This document shows positions 43,758 through 50,940 of a DNA stretch of 64,000 nt, piece by piece (positions within the stretch are counted from its first letter, which is position 1; each line of letters begins with the position of its first letter). The stretch is from an uncultured Roseobacter sp. (lineage in GTDB: Bacteria > Pseudomonadota > Alphaproteobacteria > Rhodobacterales > Rhodobacteraceae). The stretch is taken from positions 310,001-374,000 of the forward strand of contig NZ_CANLXG010000003.1 of NCBI RefSeq assembly GCF_947495025.1, read 5' to 3'. The notes beneath the pieces were generated by a model. The model had not been told where the DNA came from. It made no database searches and saw only the letters and a program-made list of their open reading frames with translations. Both the position numbers and the translations under genes were made by a program.

Positions 43758-44306
43758 TCACCCTCTTAGTCTTGAGATCGTTGTGTGAGCCACGCCCGAA
43801 TCCTTTGCGATTGCGCGGCAACTGTCTCCAGATGATAGCCGCTCAAGAGCCAATGAGCGCTGATGTTCTGTCAGCTTGGGCTTTGGGCCGAATTTCACGC
43901 CACGCAGCTTGGCAGCGTATCTGCCTTCATTCGCACGGGATGTGATCCGTTCACGTTCATCCTCGGCTAAAGCAGAAGGAAATGCGAGGATGCCCTTCCC
44001 CATCGGCGTAGGGAGATCTAGCCACGGTTTATCCAGCACCTTCACCGTCGCACCGCGGTCTGCCACCTGTAGAATGATGGTATTACCGTCCATCATCGAA
44101 CGAGTAGCCCGATCCCATTCGGCGATCACCAGCACGTCGTCAGTGCCAAGTGCGTCGATTGCCTTTTCGAGCTGTGGGCGGCCCTTTATGGTCTTAGCTG
44201 CCGCTTTCTCCCGGAAGATGCGCCCTACGCCCACGGCGTTCAGTGCTCCTATTTGGCGGTCGACGCTCAGGGCTTGGGGCGATACTCTGGCGTAGCCGAT
44301 TAGCAT
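43758..44306 (-). CDS. Serine resolvase/invertase family recombinase
   Basis: This is a 182-residue small serine recombinase. The N-terminal catalytic domain has LIGYARVSPQ with the nucleophile Ser at position 9 and the WDRATRSM arginine region. The C-terminal helix-turn-helix (SGDSCRAIAKDSGVAHTTISRL) binds DNA. Resolvases of this type resolve dimers or invert segments. TGCACC words upstream may be its sites. It ends 10 bases before the Sel1 gene. Confidence 0.92.
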   Translation of the reverse strand: MLIGYARVSPQALSVDRQIGALNAVGVGRIFREKAAAKTIKGRPQLEKAIDALGTDDVLVIAEWDRATRSMMDGNTIILQVADRGATVKVLDKPWLDLPTPMGKGILAFPSALAEDERERITSRANEGRYAAKLRGVKFGPKPKLTEHQRSLALERLSSGDSCRAIAKDSGVAHTTISRLRG

Positions 44307-44346
44307 AAATCTAGCATGTCAGATCGTAGTGAAACCTGCACCTGAT

Positions 44347-44421
44347 TTATGCACCACATCCACAGCATTATTTTCTGCTGTTAGTCGAGGCGGTGCACAA
44401 ATTATGATCTATGCACCATAG
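44347..44421. promoter_or_regulatory. Candidate resolvase binding region
   Basis: TTATGCACCA (44347–44356), GGTGCA (44392–44397) and CTATGCACCATAG (44409–44421) form three related words, the last two inverted around 14 bases, directly upstream of the resolvase gene. Resolvases usually bind multiple inverted sites beside their own gene. The spacing was not matched to a known res site. Confidence 0.3.
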
Positions 44422-44482
44422 TAGTCATTATGCGACCGTACGTATGACCTATTTTTACAAGTTATAATTTATTCAGAATGAC

Positions 44483-44510
44483 AAAGGGCAGCTACTGAGA
44501 ACTGCCCTTT
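44483..44510 (-). terminator. Hairpin terminator of small membrane gene
   Basis: AAAGGGCAG (44483–44491) and CTGCCCTTT (44502–44510) pair perfectly around a 10-base loop. The hairpin begins 34 bases after the stop of the leftward gene at 44545 and, on that strand, ends in a run of T. Confidence 0.6.
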
Positions 44511-44544
44511 CAAGTACGCCAAACATGCTCGCCCGCAACTATCT

Positions 44545-44757
44545 CTAAAATGTCTTCACGAAGACAAAAGCAAGTATCACCGCAAGAACCGCAAGAACCG
44601 CAACCGTTCCAGTAGCAGACAGATTTACCGAACCATCTGACGCTCGAGAAATTTGCAAGCGACTAACAGAGCTCTCGCCTACTTTTTCTTTTGAATCTTT
44701 GTTTGAGATTGGAGGAGAGTCTTTGTTTAAGCGAACTCCTTCGCTAGTGTTGTCCAT
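44545..44757 (-). CDS. Small C-tail-anchored membrane protein
   Basis: This encodes 70 residues from ATG 44757, preceded by AAAGGA. The first 45 residues are polar and serine-rich. The last 22 (TGTVAVLAVLAVILAFVFVKTF) form one membrane helix at the very C-terminus. No family is known. It has its own hairpin leader and terminator, so it is an independent unit. Confidence 0.65.
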   Translation of the reverse strand: MDNTSEGVRLNKDSPPISNKDSKEKVGESSVSRLQISRASDGSVNLSATGTVAVLAVLAVILAFVFVKTF

Positions 44758-44790
44758 GACGTAAATCCTTTCACTGGGGTTGTCAACAAT

Positions 44791-44820
44791 GGGTGCGCAG
44801 ATGTGCAAGTCTGCGCACCC
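44791..44820 (-). repeat. Perfect hairpin in leader of small membrane gene
   Basis: GGGTGCGCAGA (44791–44801) pairs with TCTGCGCACCC (44810–44820) around 8 bases, 33 bases upstream of the start codon. It is GC-rich inside an AT-rich area, so it is likely functional as a terminator of upstream transcription or as an RNA leader element. Confidence 0.5.
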
Positions 44821-45253
44821 TCACCATAACATATACAATTACAGTCAACACTAAAGTATCCATACAAATCATGTACTTACGATTTAGTGTCTTTGCGAAG
44901 AGTGATTTATTGGCACATCACGTCTATTCTCACCCACCTAGTTTTCTACTAAGTTAGATAACTAAAACTCGAATATGTTAGTAATTTGTTGTCTAGTTTT
45001 TTTGCTAGGCACTAACTTGCCACAAATGCGCTTACCTAGATGTCAACACAATATATTGTAGTTTATAGTGAGCTTGAGCACTTAAGTTAAAGTATTTTAG
45101 AGAGCTCTCAGAGCTTCTAAAGCTAACTTCTAGATATTTTACACTCACAAACTGCTATAAGCTAACCTCACTGCTTGTTCATTCTTACTTGCACTCAATG
45201 CTTCTGAGCTCCACTTTCCTATGAGAGCTAGATTATTTTCTAGTCTTCCTCTC
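44821..45253. other. AT-rich gap without genes
   Basis: No reading frame of interest is found on either strand. The stretch is very A+T-rich with many short repeats of CTAG, TTAG and AGAGCT type, for example the palindrome GAGAGCTCTC near 45098. It may hold the 3' untranslated end of the gene at 45254 and the promoter for the small membrane gene. Confidence 0.5.
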
Positions 45254-46444
45254 TTAGTCTACAACCTCCTGCGCCTCTAAAAATCGAGGGTTGCTCTCCA
45301 TCACATCACGACTGTTTTGTACGATCCAGCTTGGCAACAAAAAATCAAACCACATCCGATTCATCATGTGATCTCCTACAATGAAGAATGGAGTTCCTTG
45401 GTCGGTCGCAAGGTCTTCAAAGTTTATCTTACATTGAAGAACATCTTCGGTCGCTTCGATCTCAACCTTCACACCATCAACGGAGAACTTACGGTCAAAG
45501 GCATTCAAGTCCAGCATCGAAACTATAGAAATTTCTCCCCGAACAAACATCGCATAGTGATCAGGCTCTGAGAGCGTTAAGGCGTACGGTAAATAGCATC
45601 CCCAGAGCATGTTTGACTTAAGTTGATTAACAAAATTGCAGAGTGATCTAGAGGGTTCGACACCATCAAAAAGCACGTCTAGTTCAGATTTTTCAACACC
45701 ATCTGTTGTCTTAATTAGGAACCTCAAACACCCATCAACCTCAAAAAACGCTGACCCGTTCTTCTTTGCTTCGGTGAGCGCTGTAGCCAACAATCCGCCA
45801 AAGGACTCTGGCTCTGCTAAAAATGCGATTCGGTATGTTGTGCCTTCGAAGCCACGTAGGTTCTCAGCCTGATCGTTCTCAAAAAAATTTGTCAGGGTCT
45901 CTAATTTCTTCTTCTGACGTTTGCCACGAGCATCTTTATTTTTTGAAGATTTCACCTCTATCGGAACAGGGTCATTTGCACATAGAAGACAAATATCGCC
46001 ATACCTAAAAACATTCGTAAGGTCGCAAAGCACGGCTGGCACGTTATGAGATATTGCATCCTTCAAAACAGTAAGCTCCGCTGCCAAGCCTGCCTTGCCA
46101 GAGAGAAAGCCGCCGCTTTGTTTGGGGTTCTCGTTATTAACATTGAAGAACGTCTGCTTAAGCGCAAACCTATCAATATAAAGAAAAACCAAGCAGTCTC
46201 CCAAACACAAAAAATTATAGCGCAGGTACTGCCATTCAGTTGGATCGCGTTTTTCAGCTTTGGCTTGTCTGATCTCTTCTTCAGCCTCCATAACTGAAAA
46301 GACGAGCTTCTTTTGAATATCCAGAAGGCGCGCAAGGTTGTTCAAATCCTTAGAGAGCTCATGTATTTCTCGGTGCAATTCGAAGAGTGCAGGATAAAGT
46401 CGATTGTTATCAGGTGGCTCAAACCCTTCGGGCAAATCTTCCAT
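45254..46444 (-). CDS. Putative PD-(D/E)xK nuclease-like protein
   Basis: This encodes 396 residues, probably soluble. The N-terminal 60 residues look like a coiled coil (HREIHELSKDLNNLARLLDIQKK). The central segment NVFRYGDICLLCANDPVPIEVKSSKNK (about residue 145–172) fits the PD-(D/E)xK nuclease core: Asp in GDI, then Glu-x-Lys on the next strand. The C-terminal half is unassigned. GC is low compared with chromosomal genes. A defence nuclease carried by the island is the best guess, based on motif only. Confidence 0.6.
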   Translation of the reverse strand: MEDLPEGFEPPDNNRLYPALFELHREIHELSKDLNNLARLLDIQKKLVFSVMEAEEEIRQAKAEKRDPTEWQYLRYNFLCLGDCLVFLYIDRFALKQTFFNVNNENPKQSGGFLSGKAGLAAELTVLKDAISHNVPAVLCDLTNVFRYGDICLLCANDPVPIEVKSSKNKDARGKRQKKKLETLTNFFENDQAENLRGFEGTTYRIAFLAEPESFGGLLATALTEAKKNGSAFFEVDGCLRFLIKTTDGVEKSELDVLFDGVEPSRSLCNFVNQLKSNMLWGCYLPYALTLSEPDHYAMFVRGEISIVSMLDLNAFDRKFSVDGVKVEIEATEDVLQCKINFEDLATDQGTPFFIVGDHMMNRMWFDFLLPSWIVQNSRDVMESNPRFLEAQEVVD

Positions 46445-46787
46445 TCTTAACTACCGCCCTCGTCCACCTCTTTAGCTTTTCGATGTTGCGGAAGCTTCTG
46501 ACGAGGTGGCTTGTCTGCTGTCTTGATTTTCCTTGGAAACTCGTTGGGATACTACTTGGCAACCTCGGTCAACATATCAGAGCTTTAATGCTGGTTGAAT
46601 GTCACGCGAAAAGATATCGCTTTTGGCGTATAAGCCCTTATATGTGACGTTCTCGAAACGGGTTTTAGGCAGCTTTAGAAGACCGATTCTGCCGACGTCC
46701 AGCCGTCTAAACATTCATGCTATGTTCTTCGCAATGCGGGTGCAATTCTAAACATAAAACGCTTATTTTTCAACGACTTTCCAACTC
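46445..46787. other. Right end of island without clear gene
   Basis: There is no supported gene between the nuclease-like gene start and the right att repeat. It should contain the leftward promoter of that gene. It contains the third GTCTAAACATTC copy (46705–46716), 71 bases inside the right end. Short frames here look accidental. Confidence 0.5.
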
Positions 46788-46831
46788 TTGCAAATCCGTG
46801 TACACCGGTTCGATTCCGGTACTCGCCTCCA
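46788..46831 (+). repeat. Right 44-bp tRNA-Cys 3' fragment (att site)
   Basis: This is identical to 40706–40749. The bases before it (CCAACTC) do not continue an anticodon stem, so only the tRNA 3' part is present. It marks the junction between island and chromosome. The chromosomal side resumes with the YcaO cluster. Confidence 0.85.
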
Positions 46832-46972
46832 GATTGCTTCTCCCCGGCAAGGCTGCAGCGACTGGCTCGTGACTGTGTGGAGATGTCTGTTTCCGCCTTC
46901 TGTTCGCCCGGGGTATTGCCATTTCAGCGGGATTTCGTCTGAGTATGCCGGGAACACGGGGGTATTCAGAAG

Positions 46973-48196
46973 ATGACGAGACCTGAGGCGGCGGGAAAAA
47001 CTCCTGTCAGGGACACAACAAGGATCTGCGGGCCCGCAGAAACCCTTGCCCGGATTTTGCCACGCATGCGCGAATTTGGCATTACCCGACTGGCGGATGT
47101 CACAGGTCTCGACCGGATCGGCATTCCCGTCATGCTCGCCGTACGCCCGAACGCGCGTTCCATCGCAATATCGCAAGGCAAAGGGAACACAGCCGATCAT
47201 GCGCGTGCGTCCGCGCTGATGGAAGCCATCGAAATCTGGCACGCCGAGCACATCATCAGGCCTGTGCTCTATGCCAGCATTGCGGATCTTGAACTTGCAG
47301 GCCACCACCTGGCTGACATCGACAGGTTGCCTACCACGCCTGCAGGGCCTGTACCGCGTGGGCTTCGGTTGCACTGGATGGTCGCTGAGGACCTGATCAG
47401 CGGCGCGGAGCGCGTGGTCCCATATGAAATGGTACATGCTGATTACACGCACCCGGTCGCGCAGGACGCGGGGTATTTTGCGGCATCGACCAATGGCCTT
47501 GCATCGGGCAACCACCCGCTCGAAGCAATCTGTCATGCCATCTGTGAAGTGGTCGAACGCGATGCGCTGGCGGTCTGGCACCATTTGCCCGCAGATGCCC
47601 GGGCGCAGACGCAGATCGACACAGACACTTTGCTGGCCCGGTCCCTGCTTGCGTCTCTGGACCGCTTTGATCAGGCAGGCCTCGACGTTCGAATCTGGGA
47701 CATCACGTCTGACACGAAAGTGCCGTCGTTCATGTGTCTGATCCTCGACAACAGTTCGGACGGTGCGCACCCGGGCCTGGGGTCCGGCACGCATCCCGAC
47801 CCGGTCATCGCGATGCAACGCGCGCTGAACGAGGCCGCCCAGACGCGTCTCAACTATATCTCGGGCGCCCGCGAGGATCTTTGCGAAGGAGAGTACAGTC
47901 ACGCAGGTCTTACAGATCGTATGACCGCCTTTCATGCGCTTCCGACACACGACGGCCCGCGCCGGCACTTTGACGGGGCCGCAGGTCTGAAAGCACAGAC
48001 ACTCGAAGAAATGCTTGAATGGCTCAAAACGCGGCTGATCCAGGCCGGCATTGAGGAGATCGCGGTGACCGATCTGACCCATCCGGCACATAATATCCCG
48101 GTGGTCCGCGTCATCATTCCCGGCCTCGAAGCGCCACATGACGACAATGCCTATGTGCCCGGACCCAGGGCACAGGCGGCGGAGGCTGCTGCATGA
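46973..48196 (+). CDS. YcaO-family peptide-modifying enzyme
   Basis: This is a 407-residue YcaO enzyme that uses ATP to activate peptide backbone amides, giving azolines or thioamides. The ATP/Mg signature is seen in RASALMEAIEIWHAE (about 80) and ICEVVERDALAVW (about 190), with a TNGLASGNHPLEA segment before it. It lacks the proline-rich C-terminus of azoline-forming YcaOs. The immediately following tfuA gene (4-base overlap) points to a TfuA-assisted YcaO, a pair linked to backbone thioamide formation and to trifolitoxin maturation. Confidence 0.88.
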   Translation: MTRPEAAGKTPVRDTTRICGPAETLARILPRMREFGITRLADVTGLDRIGIPVMLAVRPNARSIAISQGKGNTADHARASALMEAIEIWHAEHIIRPVLYASIADLELAGHHLADIDRLPTTPAGPVPRGLRLHWMVAEDLISGAERVVPYEMVHADYTHPVAQDAGYFAASTNGLASGNHPLEAICHAICEVVERDALAVWHHLPADARAQTQIDTDTLLARSLLASLDRFDQAGLDVRIWDITSDTKVPSFMCLILDNSSDGAHPGLGSGTHPDPVIAMQRALNEAAQTRLNYISGAREDLCEGEYSHAGLTDRMTAFHALPTHDGPRRHFDGAAGLKAQTLEEMLEWLKTRLIQAGIEEIAVTDLTHPAHNIPVVRVIIPGLEAPHDDNAYVPGPRAQAAEAAA

Positions 48197-48972
48197 TTGT
48201 TTTCGCGGGACCATCGCTCGCCGGCCTGCAACCGGCAGACTGGCCAGACATGGAGTTCAGACCGCCGGTCCGTCAGGGGGACCTCTTTCTCGCAGCCTGC
48301 GAAAGGCCTGCCGCTATAGGCGTGATTGACGGGTATTTTGAGGGCGTGCCAGCCGTGTGGCACAAAGAAATCCTCTGGGCGCTGAGCCGGGGTATCCGGG
48401 TTTTTGGCGCGTCCAGCATGGGGGCATTGCGGGCAGCAGAGCTGGATGTCTTCGGTATGAAGGGCGTGGGCCGCATCTATGAAGACTACAGGGATCTCGT
48501 CTGCACGGACGATGATGAGGTCGCACTGCTCCACGGGCCTGCGGAGCTCGGATATCCCGTGCTCAGCCTGGCGATGGTAAATCTGCGCGCCTCACTGCAT
48601 GCTGCGGTGGCCGAAAAGATAATTGACGCAGCGGGCGCCAGTCTTATCGCAGCCACCGGCAAATCTCAGCATTACAAAACGCGCACGTGGAAAACAGTTC
48701 TGGATGCTGTGCCGCCCGAAGTACCAGAACGACAACTGGCTGCGCTGCATGACTGGAGCCGCCTGCACGCAGTGGATCAGAAATGCGCAGACGCCCAGGC
48801 CATGCTGGAACTGATGACGCATTTCCCGCTGCATGACACCGCATCAGAGTTCCATTTCGAGCGAACCGATCTGTGGGTGCAGGCGACCGAAACCTGGAGA
48901 AAACGAAGCGCGCAGGCAGACACAGGTGGTGGCTATAATTTGTTTAAAGACAAGAGCTTCATAGACCGCTAG
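48193..48972 (+). CDS. tfuA: TfuA-like partner protein
   Basis: This is a 259-residue TfuA family protein. It shows the family's GVIDGYFEGVPAVWHKEILWALSRGIRVFGASSMGALRAAEL segment (about 43–85) and GRIYEDYRDLVCTDDDEVALLHGPAELGYPVLS. TfuA proteins work with YcaO enzymes and are thought to supply sulfur or to help bind the substrate peptide. It overlaps ycaO by 4 bases, so the two are translated as a pair. Confidence 0.9.
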   Translation: MIVFAGPSLAGLQPADWPDMEFRPPVRQGDLFLAACERPAAIGVIDGYFEGVPAVWHKEILWALSRGIRVFGASSMGALRAAELDVFGMKGVGRIYEDYRDLVCTDDDEVALLHGPAELGYPVLSLAMVNLRASLHAAVAEKIIDAAGASLIAATGKSQHYKTRTWKTVLDAVPPEVPERQLAALHDWSRLHAVDQKCADAQAMLELMTHFPLHDTASEFHFERTDLWVQATETWRKRSAQADTGGGYNLFKDKSFIDR

Positions 48973-49010
48973 ACTGTGCATGCTGACGGGTTTTGCAAAG
49001 AGGTACGGGC

Positions 49011-50285
49011 GTGTGGGGCGGTAATCAGTCTGAGGGAACGCGGTTTCGCCTGTTTCCGCAGCCGGGCTTTCTGGACAGCTATGCCGAGCCAGAGGTGGTT
49101 ATGGTGTCCTCGCCCGCGGGTTCCGTGATGGAAGGGCCTTCAGACGATCGGATGTACACAATCTTTCCCATCGGCAAGCCGGAGCCCTATGGGATCGCCC
49201 CCAATGGCGAGGATGTTCTGGCCCCGCCATGGCGGGGCGATATAGAAGCACCCGCACAGCCGGATGAAAACGGGCATTTTGACTATCTGGAACCCGGCAC
49301 GCCACAGTTTGAGACGGCGCATCTGTTCGGCACCGTGCGGTTTGTACTCGACATCTGGGAGGGTTACTTCGGGCGCCGTATCCCGTTTCACAGCGAAAAA
49401 ACCTATGATCGCGTCGAACTGACCATCCAGCCGACCCTTGAAAACGCCTATTCCGGCTACGGCTTTCTCGAAATGGGTGGCGACCGGTCAACAGGAAGCT
49501 ACAAACCTTTCAGCCTGAATTTCGATGTGATCGCCCACGAAGTTGGCCACTCTGTTATCTATTCCGAGGTTGGCGTGCCCGACCCGGAGAATGTCACAGG
49601 CGAGTATTTCGGCTTTCACGAAAGCGCCGCCGATCTTGTGGCACTGATTTCGTCGCTCCATTTTAACTCTCTGGTGGACCTGCTGCTCGAAAACACGCGC
49701 GGCAACCTGTACATGCTCAACGCGGTAAACCGGATCGCCGAGCTGTCAGACAACAAACAGATCAGGATCGCCGCCAACGACCGCCGGATGTCCGAGTTTG
49801 CCGATGGCTGGGTCAAGGAACACCACCTGTCGCAGCCGCTGACCGGTGCCTTTTTTGATATTCTCGTCGATATCTTCCATGAGATGCTACTCGATTACGG
49901 TGCGATCAGCCCGGAGATGGAAGACCTGTCAGACAAACTGCTGGCGACGGCGGATTATGCGCCGATGATGCAGGAAATGTTTGACGAAGCCTACGCGGAT
50001 CACCCCGAAAAATTCAAACTGGCTCTGCTCGATGCCCGTGACATTCTGGGCACCTACCTTGCCGATACCTGGGAACGTCTGAATCGCCAGGATCTGAATT
50101 TTGTGGATGTCGGTGACGTCTTTCTCGACGTCGATCAGGATCACACCGGTGGTCGTTTCGCCAGTATTATCCGCGGCAATTTCAGGCTGCGCGACATAGG
50201 TTTCGTGGAGGTTGGGCCACAGCTTGCACCGCTGGGCAAGGACAGCCATGCAAACTCCGTCAGAACATTGCTTCCGATGGACTGA
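49011..50285 (+). CDS. Gluzincin-type zinc metalloprotease
   Basis: This encodes 424 residues from GTG 49011 behind AGAGG. An upstream TTG (48993) is possible. The zinc motif HEVGHS is at 176–181, and the second Glu comes in HESAAD (E204, D208), giving the HExxH…ExxxD pattern of thermolysin-like gluzincins. No signal peptide is seen, so it is probably cytoplasmic. It follows tfuA by 38 bases and precedes the repeat protein, and might process a YcaO substrate. That link is inference. Confidence 0.75.
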   Translation: MWGGNQSEGTRFRLFPQPGFLDSYAEPEVVMVSSPAGSVMEGPSDDRMYTIFPIGKPEPYGIAPNGEDVLAPPWRGDIEAPAQPDENGHFDYLEPGTPQFETAHLFGTVRFVLDIWEGYFGRRIPFHSEKTYDRVELTIQPTLENAYSGYGFLEMGGDRSTGSYKPFSLNFDVIAHEVGHSVIYSEVGVPDPENVTGEYFGFHESAADLVALISSLHFNSLVDLLLENTRGNLYMLNAVNRIAELSDNKQIRIAANDRRMSEFADGWVKEHHLSQPLTGAFFDILVDIFHEMLLDYGAISPEMEDLSDKLLATADYAPMMQEMFDEAYADHPEKFKLALLDARDILGTYLADTWERLNRQDLNFVDVGDVFLDVDQDHTGGRFASIIRGNFRLRDIGFVEVGPQLAPLGKDSHANSVRTLLPMD

Positions 50286-50359
50286 CACCACATAATACTT
50301 TAACCATTTGAAAAAGAAGTTTTCGGGATACCCGTTTCCTCAGAAGGACACATGACAGA

Positions 50360-50935
50360 ATGACGAACAAAACAGTTTCCGCACACAAGTCAAAAGACAA
50401 CAAACCCTTTCCGGAAAAACTGGGGCGGGAAACGCTTGCGAGTTCTGCATCGATTGTGCTCTTCGGCCGCCTGGTGGACGATCTCTCTGTTGTCAAAACG
50501 CACGACGGCAAACGCGAGGAAGACATTGATCAGAACCAGCCTGCGCGCATTTACGGTGCCACGTACGACGGCGTGTACATTGATATGGTGACCCCGGTTC
50601 TCTTCATGGTTGACGCCGAAAAGTCATATGACCCGAAAACCGTTCCGGTGCCGGGACCCAGCACAAAGAACCATGCCTTCTACAACGATCTGTCCGCCTG
50701 GGTCGTCCAGCGCACAGACAAAACCGTCCGCCTCGATGTGGACGAAGGCAAGTTTGAGGATCTTCTGCTCGAACTCGGGGGCGAGGATCTGACCGGTATT
50801 TCAGGCGCCCGGGTCTCCGGCGCACGGGTCTCCGGCGCGCGGGTGTCCGGTGCACGGGTCTCCGGCGCGCGGGTGTCCGGCGCACGTGTCTCCGGCGCGC
50901 GCATCAGCGGCGCACGCGGCGACGCATCCGACTGA
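50360..50935 (+). CDS. Protein with C-terminal SGARV tandem repeats (candidate YcaO substrate)
   Basis: This encodes 191 residues. The first 145 residues form a polar domain of unknown type. The C-terminus consists of eight 5-residue units (six SGARV, one SGARI, one SGARG) and ends with DASD. The layout, a long leader and a short repetitive tail next to ycaO, tfuA and a protease, fits a multi-core RiPP precursor whose Ser or Gly residues could be modified. The other reading is a short degenerate pentapeptide-repeat coil. It ends 5 bases before the convergent cyclase gene. Confidence 0.65.
   Translation: MTNKTVSAHKSKDNKPFPEKLGRETLASSASIVLFGRLVDDLSVVKTHDGKREEDIDQNQPARIYGATYDGVYIDMVTPVLFMVDAEKSYDPKTVPVPGPSTKNHAFYNDLSAWVVQRTDKTVRLDVDEGKFEDLLLELGGEDLTGISGARVSGARVSGARVSGARVSGARVSGARVSGARISGARGDASD
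50801..50920 (+). repeat. Eight tandem 15-bp coding repeats
   Basis: Eight in-frame 15-base units encode Ser-Gly-Ala-Arg-Val/Ile/Gly. The first six differ mainly at third codon positions, so the peptide is kept while the DNA drifts. Confidence 0.9.
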
Positions 50936-50940
50936 GAGGA

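Larger units (their letters stand above)
40706..46831. mobile_element. 6.1-kb genomic island in tRNA-Cys
   Basis: The island is bounded by the 44-bp direct repeats and carries its own integrase, a resolvase and cargo genes of lower GC. The integrase lies next to the left repeat. Three copies of a 12-bp word occur just inside the two ends. No transfer genes are present, so it would depend on excision plus a helper, or could move together with the neighbouring conjugative element. Confidence 0.8.

Noticed and set aside
46763..48214. 483-residue leftward frame antisense to ycaO
   Set aside because: It starts over the tRNA fragment and mirrors a clear YcaO gene; its protein has no domain and is rich in Arg/Cys/His, typical of an antisense shadow.
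50801..50920. CRISPR-like array
   Set aside because: Units are 15 bases, contiguous, without spacers, and in frame within a coding region.
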